Assembly: GCA_964019165.1 (NCBI GenBank)
Contig: OZ025282.1
Span: forward strand, 6,087,131 to 6,151,130
Length of the DNA: 64,000 nt
Source of the DNA: Mastigias papua
Lineage: Eukaryota > Cnidaria > Scyphozoa > Rhizostomeae > Mastigiidae
Direction of reading: 5' to 3'
Shown: in pieces, positions 58,050 to 64,000 of the stretch
How the letters are laid out: each line of letters starts with the position of its first letter
How positions within the stretch are numbered: position 1 is the stretch's first letter
Made by a program: the position numbers and the translations under genes
The notes under the pieces: model-generated
Database searches by the model: none
The model's input: the letters and a program-made list of their open reading frames with translations, nothing else
Told to the model about the DNA's origin: nothing

Positions 58050-59900
58050 TAGGGCATAAAAGGTTTCATTAAGTCAGTTGACAGAACTTTCCTGAGGATA
58101 TGAGCAGTGCACAGTAGTGTGATCTTTGTAGTTCTTCTAAGTATATTTTCCCCAGTATCTTGTCAATGTTCGATTTCATTTCTTTCTTTATAACTCCAAG
58201 CGCACCTATAACAACAGAAATAACTCATTTTCTACAGTTTGCCTGTTTCAATTTCTAAATCCTCGTATTTTGAAAATTTTTCAACTTCCTTTATTGATAT
58301 ATTTCTATCCGATGGGTACTGTCATATCAATCAGTTGGCACGTGCTGTTTGTGTGGTCTTTGATAATGATGTCCGGCTTGTTAGCCTTTATTTCTTTATC
58401 TGTGTGTACCTGCATATCCCATATTAAAGTAACTTCGTCATTGCCGAAGACAGTTTCTGGGTTATGCTTATACCATTTATCCGTTACAGGTAGACTGAAT
58501 GCCTTACAAATTTTCCAGTGCATGTATGATGCAGATTTGTCTGGCCGTTGCATGAATTCTGATTTTGCTAAGACTGGGTATCCACTTACAATTTGATAAA
58601 TGGCATCACTATACTCATTCCGTAGTAGACATTTTGGATTAATTTCGTTCTTGATAATTTGCTTTGATGTTGCTTTGTCATTAAACTTTGGTCTTAAGCC
58701 TTTTAACCACTGATGTGTTTCAGTTTCATCAATGTCTAATTTTTTTAATCTTTTCAAGTACTGACCGTGCAGAGGTTTCTGTTCCTATCTTATTCTTATC
58801 TGTCCTTTCCTAGTTTTTCGCTAGATTCTTGACTTCTTTGGCTATTTTGTGACACTGTCAGTTTCCTTGTGCTCTGTTTGATCGACTCCTAGCTCTTGAC
58901 CAAAATTTGGCTGCCTTTTTTGCAACAGACTATAGATTCTTTTTCCTCTCATGCTCTAAGGCCAATTTCATCATTTCATCCTTGCTTTCTCTTATTAAAT
59001 TTGTTTCGTTACCAGCAGTTACTATCTTGTAAGTCAACTCTGTTTGTATTAGTCCCCTCCTTCTTAGCTTCTTGGTAGGTAAAGTCGATCTACATCTGCG
59101 TTTGAATGGTGCACTCTATACTTTGCCAAAAGTTTCCTTGTCTTGTGTCAGGCTTTTTGAGATTCATACTATATGTGATGACTGGGATAGCAAAAGAAAT
59201 TATTGCTATAATGCAACTAATTGCATTAAGTTCACTCTGGAGCATCAGTCTAGCTCTCCTATAGCACTCCTTTCACAACCGTTTCTTTCACCTTTGCATG
59301 TTGAACACCTTCAGCTTCATTGACTCCAAGGTATTTGTAGCTATCCTCTTGTTGTAACTGTTTGATGGTCGTTTCTTCATCAAGCCTGATTAATGTCGTT
59401 TTAGTTAGTATATTTCTTTTGAGTTCTGCTGTGCCACTTTTCTCTAGTCCAAATTTCCTATTGATTTCATCACTAAACTTCTTAACTGTTTGAAGTAAAC
59501 GCTCTTGTTGCTGGCTGTCTCTACCAAATACCCTCAAATCGTCCATATAGAAGAGACGGTTGATTTTCTTACCTTGGATATCATGTCCACAATTGGTAGA
59601 ATAGAGCAAGTTGCTTAGGGAGGCCAAAGCCAAGCAAAAAAGAAGCGGGGATAAAGAATCGCCTTGGAATATGCCACTCTTTACTTCTATCAATCGAGAC
59701 GTCAGTGTGCTGGTAGCGTGTCTTAGAAGCAATGTTGTTTTCTAGTTTTTCATGTTCACTTTCATAAAGTTAACAACCTCAGATGATACTTTGTAAAGCT
59801 CCAACATCGTTGTAATCCAGCTGTGTGACACACTGCCGAATTCCTTCCTATAGTCAATCCATGAGGTTGTCAGGTTCTTCCTTCTTGTCATGCGGTCTTC
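58050..59900 (-). mobile_element. LINE with restriction-like endonuclease (R4/Dong-like), 3' part
   Basis: On the minus strand, the RT is at 59732-59259 (SGIFQGDSLSPLLFCLAL, then the LFYMDDL box). After a broken segment, the C-terminal domain is at 58757-58240 (RPDKSASYMHWKICKAF, EVTLIWDMQVHTDKEIKANK, PD-x14-D in PDIIIKDHTNSTCQLID). It ends IGALGVIKKEMKS near 58180. It is older or more decayed between 58760 and 59250. Its 5' end stops about 0.2 kb before GT-C. Confidence 0.8.
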
Positions 59901-59972
59901 CGTTGTCATTTTATTCGCTAGGAGCTGATCTTTGCAACCATATGAGCCTCGCTTCTATCCTTCTTGCTCATT

Positions 59973-59994
59973 GGGCAACAATCTATTGTTGCCC
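59973..59994. repeat. Perfect 10-bp-arm palindrome upstream of GT-C
   Basis: GGGCAACAAT, CT, ATTGTTGCCC, about 80 bp before the GT-C start codon. It could be a regulatory inverted repeat or a transposon scar; function unknown. Confidence 0.6.
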
Positions 59995-60075
59995 AGGTCG
60001 ATTCATTCGATTCAATCGACTGAATTCGTTCAATTGGAAGTTGGTTTTAAGATGCAAAATTTCTATGGTTAAGCA

Positions 60076-61392
60076 ATGATATCGCAACAACTATTATTCA
60101 TAATTTGGACTCTTTTTTGTCTCTTATTAGTATGTTTTTTGTCACAAAATATACCCACACATCCCAAAATTGGAGGAATTAACTTCCTTGCGACAAGCAT
60201 CATGAGCAACATTGAAAGTGATCCATGGAGGGATGTTCCAAGTTTGGAGTTGGCAATAAGGACAAATAGTCATCCAAAGTTTATTGCCACATACTCAACA
60301 TGGTTTCTTAAAAGTTTAAAGCTTTTCTGGCCAGACCATCGACTAAACTTGACACTTGTGTTGGATGATGAAAGCAAGCAAGATCATACCACTGGTTCGC
60401 GATTAGCAAATCTGTGGCCTTACCCAAAAATTGCATACAGAACTCCCGGTGATCCTTCTATTTATACATTCAATCAGCGGAGGAGAATGTATCTAAGTTA
60501 CTTCTATCCAGAAGAGTATGTAAGTGCTGAGTATGTTGGTTTTGTTGATACGGACACTATGTTCACTACAGTTGTCACACCACAGATGTTATTTGTTGAA
60601 GGTAAGCCAACTATTCAAGCAAGAATAGGCCAACCGTACTTTCAACAGCACTGGGAATGCTGGTCAGATGTAACCGAGTACATCATAGGTGAGAAAGAAG
60701 CATTGCAGTGTATGACATATTTTCCAGTTATATTTAAAGTGCAGCATGTTGTTGAGATGAGAAAGTTTGCAGAAAAGCGACTTGGTAAACCTTTTCTCGA
60801 ATTATTCAACAAGAGTTTTGATTTTCAACATCCTTATAAGTGGGGTGACTGTGTTTGTCAGTATAGCATCATTTGCAATTATTTGTGGTATTATCACAGA
60901 GATGAGTATGATTTTCATTTGCAAATGGTTCCAAATGGAAATTGGAGTGGGGAACATCGCCGTAAATCTCAGCAAACAATCGAGTACTTTAAGAATATTG
61001 ATTCTAAATATCTGATACCGAAGCCTCGAGTTGCAATACATGCAAGACACTATGTTGAAAATGGAGTATATTTATTGGGAAGCTTTGATCTTGTGAAAGA
61101 ACCGTATTTTACACACTTGAAACGACGAGTACGTGAAGGACTTTGCCATTCAATTATGTTTGATAGGTGTCCAGAGAAATGCACAGATATTAATAAGAAC
61201 TCAGTGCAATTGTCGATTTACTCTTTCGAGATGTTTAATTGGTCCTGGGATGAGCGATGTTTTGAGGAGCAGAAGAAGCATTATGAAGATGTTAGGAAGT
61301 TGATCAGTTACAACGAACAGCATGGCAGGAAAATGTTTGGCTTCGCTAATTACTTCGATGTTTGCAATGAATCACTAGAATTTAAATCGTAA
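60076..61392 (+). CDS. GT-C: type II membrane protein, putative GT-A-fold glycosyltransferase
   Basis: A single exon of 438 codons from the ATG at 60076 to TAA. The membrane anchor is at about residues 5-22 (LLFIIWTLFCLLLVCF). The lumenal domain has the same motifs as GT-B: DPWRDVPSLELAIRT, LTLVLDDESK, FVDTDT (DxD), NWSGEHRR and conserved cysteines. The C-terminus (RKLISYNEQHGRKMFGFANY) and the middle segment (GKPFLELFNKSFDF) resemble GT-A more than GT-B, while two blocks are nearly identical to GT-B. The upstream 0.2 kb is unlike that of GT-B and abuts a LINE. The reaction is not known; the family assignment rests on the DxD motif and topology. Confidence 0.82.
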   Translation: MISQQLLFIIWTLFCLLLVCFLSQNIPTHPKIGGINFLATSIMSNIESDPWRDVPSLELAIRTNSHPKFIATYSTWFLKSLKLFWPDHRLNLTLVLDDESKQDHTTGSRLANLWPYPKIAYRTPGDPSIYTFNQRRRMYLSYFYPEEYVSAEYVGFVDTDTMFTTVVTPQMLFVEGKPTIQARIGQPYFQQHWECWSDVTEYIIGEKEALQCMTYFPVIFKVQHVVEMRKFAEKRLGKPFLELFNKSFDFQHPYKWGDCVCQYSIICNYLWYYHRDEYDFHLQMVPNGNWSGEHRRKSQQTIEYFKNIDSKYLIPKPRVAIHARHYVENGVYLLGSFDLVKEPYFTHLKRRVREGLCHSIMFDRCPEKCTDINKNSVQLSIYSFEMFNWSWDERCFEEQKKHYEDVRKLISYNEQHGRKMFGFANYFDVCNESLEFKS

Positions 61393-61503
61393 GCTCTATG
61401 CATATCGCTAATTTTGGTGTCTTACAATAGCCACCTTGCCGAGATTGGAGTACCATTACCTCTTTTGGCTGTTGTATCACTTATTCCAAATTGAGTTATA
61501 GGA

Positions 61504-61780
61504 AGCATAGCCGCCAAATGTTTGATTGGTTGAGGGCTCTGGCAAATTCTATTTTCTCCCAACCCATTTGACCAATCAGTAAGCAGGATTGTGAATACAC
61601 GTGAGCTCCACAGCTAAGTTTAGGCCTGTTTTCGGCGTTTTTGCATGTTTTTACCACCCTTCCTACAAAAAACATTGCATGCCCGAGGAGTGCGATTTTA
61701 TCGCTGATTTTTTGTCCAACTGGTCTTCATACATTGTCATTTAACCTATATTGGCACCGCCGTGCGATCTCAAAGGGTAT
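61504..61780 (+). repeat. Left TIR of Mutator-like element
   Basis: It is the inverted twin of 63463-63736. It contains TATTTTCTCCCAACCCATTT and ends near GATCTCAAAGGG. Confidence 0.9.
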
Positions 61781-62469
61781 CGTTTGAAAAGACATTTCAA
61801 TAAACAGTTAGTGCAGACTAGGCCATGTTTGGCTTTATTGTATATGAATGCTTTGAAGAAAACATTTGCAGGTCCTAGTTTATCTTTCAAATTGAGTAAA
61901 ACTGGAGAAGAACAATTCCATTTGTAATGAAGAATGTTGGAGCATAATTTCTTTTTTCCTCTAGGCATTCCGAATTTGTTTTGAAAAACGTGAACTATCA
62001 CCTAAATGTTACGAAAACGCCCACTCTTAAAATTTTCCCGCCGTTTTTGAATGAGTTTTAGTCTCCAGTCCTAGACTGCGTAAGTGTAGTCGTCAGTTTC
62101 GTCTTGCCATAAGTTCAAAAGGTGTTGATCGCATCGCAGAATGAAAGTAGGTCTTTGGCAATGACTGCTTAAACGGGTTGAGCGATTCATTTTGATACTC
62201 TTGAGATAAAGAAGGTGGTATTGAGAACAGCAAAGAACATTGCACATAGAGGAGTAAGAAGTGGCTTTGCCCGAAGAAAGATTGTGACTTGATTTATGAA
62301 TGAAACTTGTCGTTATCTACATGCACTGCATATCCCAATCCCAGTACAGAATTTGTTTTTGTGACAGTGAATATAGGTAAGTGAACTAATTTAAATGAAA
62401 TAACAAGCTTTTCGGTAATGCTTTCAACAATTTACTCATAAATAACACTGCTTTAGAGACATTTAGGTA

Positions 62470-63200
62470 ATGCCATTTTCTCAGGAATTAGCCAATACCT
62501 CAGAGTGGATGCGAAGCAATAAACTTAGTCTTAACGCTAGCAAATCCGAATTCCTGATCATGGGTCATAAATGGCAACTCAATAGTATCCAGCAACCGGT
62601 GCAATTAAAGATAGGCGATGATTCGATAAGGATTCAGCAAGTAGAATATCTTGGGCTAGCGGTTGATGAAAATTTAACTTGCACTGAAAAATACAAAGTC
62701 TCAAGGACAATATTAAATGTGGGCTACCCTCAATTCGCACACTAGCAGATATTTTACCTCAAACCAAGCTAGAGCAGATCTACAGATCCCTCGTTGAATC
62801 TAATCTAAGATATGGAAACGAACTATGAGGTAGCCTATTAGGTACAAAACTAGATCAAGATAGAGCTCGTACGCTTATTGAAAATGCATATTCAAAGGAC
62901 GAGAGGGTGTGCAATTGGATATCAGCCCTTAACCTTGCCAAATATAATAAGGCCGTAATTACATATAAGATATTGAATAACTTATGTCCTAGCAGTCTTT
63001 ATGGGAAACTCACCATGAGATCTCAGATATCTGCATATGAGACAAGAAACTGTCATGATATCAACATCCCAAAGCAAAACCTAGAATTTTCCAAAAGAAG
63101 TTTTCACTATTCTGTCGCTTAATTGTGGGATGAGATAGTCACACAATTTCCGCGTTCAAGCGAAAACTAAGAGCGTACTTGCTACACCAGCAACTAGCAA
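62470..63200 (+). pseudogene. LINE RT C-terminal fragment inside the Mutator-like element
   Basis: ELANTSEWMRSNKLSLNASK, SEFLIMGHKW and VEYLGLAVDENLTC are the post-YADD region of CR1/L2-type RTs. After several stops the tail reads LAKYNKAVITYKILNNLCP and IPKQNLEFSKRSFHYSVA, like LINE C-termini. It is inactive. Confidence 0.75.
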
Positions 63201-63462
63201 ATTCCCAAAAGCACGGTCTCTAGGAAGAGCAGCATTTATTTACTTTTAAGTCGTATATAGTAGTCTTCATTGTTTAAGTTTTATTTTAATATGCTTATGT
63301 ATTTTAATTTATATCACTATGTATTATCGCTGATTTATTGTAGCATGCTTATGTATTTTAATCTACATCAAAATATATTATCGCTGATAGAGAGCCATGG
63401 ATAAATATTGAAAAAATGAAATGCAAAAAATTCCCAATATTTGGATGGGTCCTGTTCCCCTC

Positions 63463-63736
63463 CCCTTTGAGATCGCACGGCGGTGCCAATATAGGTTAAA
63501 TGACAATGTATGAAGACCAGTTGGACAAAAAATCAGCGATAAAATCGCACTCCTCGGGCATGCAATGTTTTTTGTAGGAAGGGTGGTAAAAACATGCAAA
63601 AACGCCGAAAACAGGCCTAAACTTAGCTGTGGAGCTCACGTGTATTCACAATCCTGCTTACTGATTGGTCAAATGGGTTGGGAGAAAATAGAATTTGCCA
63701 GAGCCCTCAACCAATCAAACATTTGGCGGCTATGCT
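63463..63736 (-). repeat. Right TIR of Mutator-like element
   Basis: It is the inverted twin of 61504-61780; no mismatch was noticed by eye. Confidence 0.9.
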
Positions 63737-63745
63737 GTTATAGGA

Positions 63746-64000
63746 TTGAAGTGTCTCAATGGAAAACTGTTCCACGGGAGAATTATTAATTATTAAAAAA
63801 TTTCGAACGGAATCTTTCCGATGACATCTTAGAGCGAGTTGCAATTAATACTCTTACAGTTTTCTCTAACAGTTCTGAAAGGTTCTTGGTTATTGCATAA
63901 GGGTTTGTACCTCTTTTTACCATTGATTATTTATTATTAAAAGTTCCTTAATAGCGCCTTAGTTTTAACTGCACATCTACTGCTACTTTAGTTTTTGTGG
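63746..64000. other. Non-coding end of window
   Basis: Nothing recognised. Confidence 0.4.

Larger units (their letters stand above)
61504..63736. mobile_element. 2.2-kb Mutator-like element with about 275-bp TIRs and 9-bp target duplication
   Basis: The left arm 61504-61780 and right arm 63463-63736 look identical when inverted (ends AGCATAGCCGCCAAATGTTT). Perfect 9-bp duplications GTTATAGGA flank it (61495-61503, 63737-63745). Long TIRs and 9-bp duplications are Mutator traits. No MuDR transposase is seen. The interior holds LINE RT-derived sequence. The 183-bp element at 46555 is a shortened relative. Confidence 0.87.

Noticed and set aside
61741..62001. 86-residue minus-strand frame with a CxxC in the Mutator-like element as a transposase
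   Set aside because: It has no DDE or MULE motif, and it is short and partly in the TIR edge.
1..64000. CRISPR arrays, bacterial operons, phage or riboswitch structures
   Set aside because: None seen; the tandem repeats present lack the regular repeat-spacer structure and the gene architecture is eukaryotic.

Overview
The window is nuclear DNA from a eukaryote. Genes have spliced introns (GT-AG, plus one likely GC-AG), the base composition is AT-rich, and there are no bacterial-style operons. A dimethylglycine dehydrogenase gene with animal-type architecture, BEL/Pao retrotransposons (an animal-restricted group), several LINE lineages and many cut-and-paste transposons point to an invertebrate metazoan, plausibly a marine one such as a cnidarian. 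The species cannot be fixed from the sequence.

Region by region: (1) 29-9572 (+) holds the last 11 coding exons of DMGDH, a mitochondrial choline-degradation flavoenzyme. The exons sum to 674 complete codons plus a stop with consistent phases. Its introns carry a small TA-flanked MITE, RT and integrase scraps and a long tetranucleotide repeat. (2) 9573-14440 is downstream sequence with a 300-bp foldback hairpin, a possible 37-codon exon of an unknown gene and a 436-bp MITE. (3) 14750-19870 is a decayed BEL/Pao element interrupted by a hAT-like element. (4) 20448-21779 (-) is an intronless type II membrane protein with a GT-A-like DxD motif (called GT-A here). (5) 24300-30522 (-) is a CR1/L2-type LINE (ORF1 with SGNH-hydrolase domain, APE endonuclease, RT) cleanly split by a 1.6-kb hAT-like element with an 8-bp target duplication. 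(6) 30749-31497 is a PIF/Harbinger derivative. (7) 32226-34283 is a 2.06-kb unclassified DNA transposon, followed by a second BEL/Pao fragment. (8) 36467-45411 is a second copy of the 3' half of DMGDH plus its downstream DNA. It joins the BEL fragment at about 10 bp of microhomology, lacks the upstream exons and carries an in-frame stop, so it is a pseudogene. (9) 45412-64000 holds two more intronless GT genes (GT-B 50561-51877, GT-C 60076-61392, both +), at least four GT gene fragments tangled with LINE pieces, LINEs with restriction-like endonuclease, MITEs, and a 2.2-kb Mutator-like element with about 275-bp TIRs that look identical and perfect 9-bp target duplications.

Only DMGDH copy 1 and the three GT genes look like intact host coding sequence. 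GT-B and GT-C have the same length with no indels and show a mosaic of near-identity and divergence that suggests gene conversion. The most interesting structures are the GT cluster with its conversion mosaic and its GT-LINE chimeric inverted arms, the Mutator-like element that encloses LINE sequence, and the 8.9-kb segmental duplication with its stepped divergence. All comparisons were made by eye; no alignment program or database search was run.
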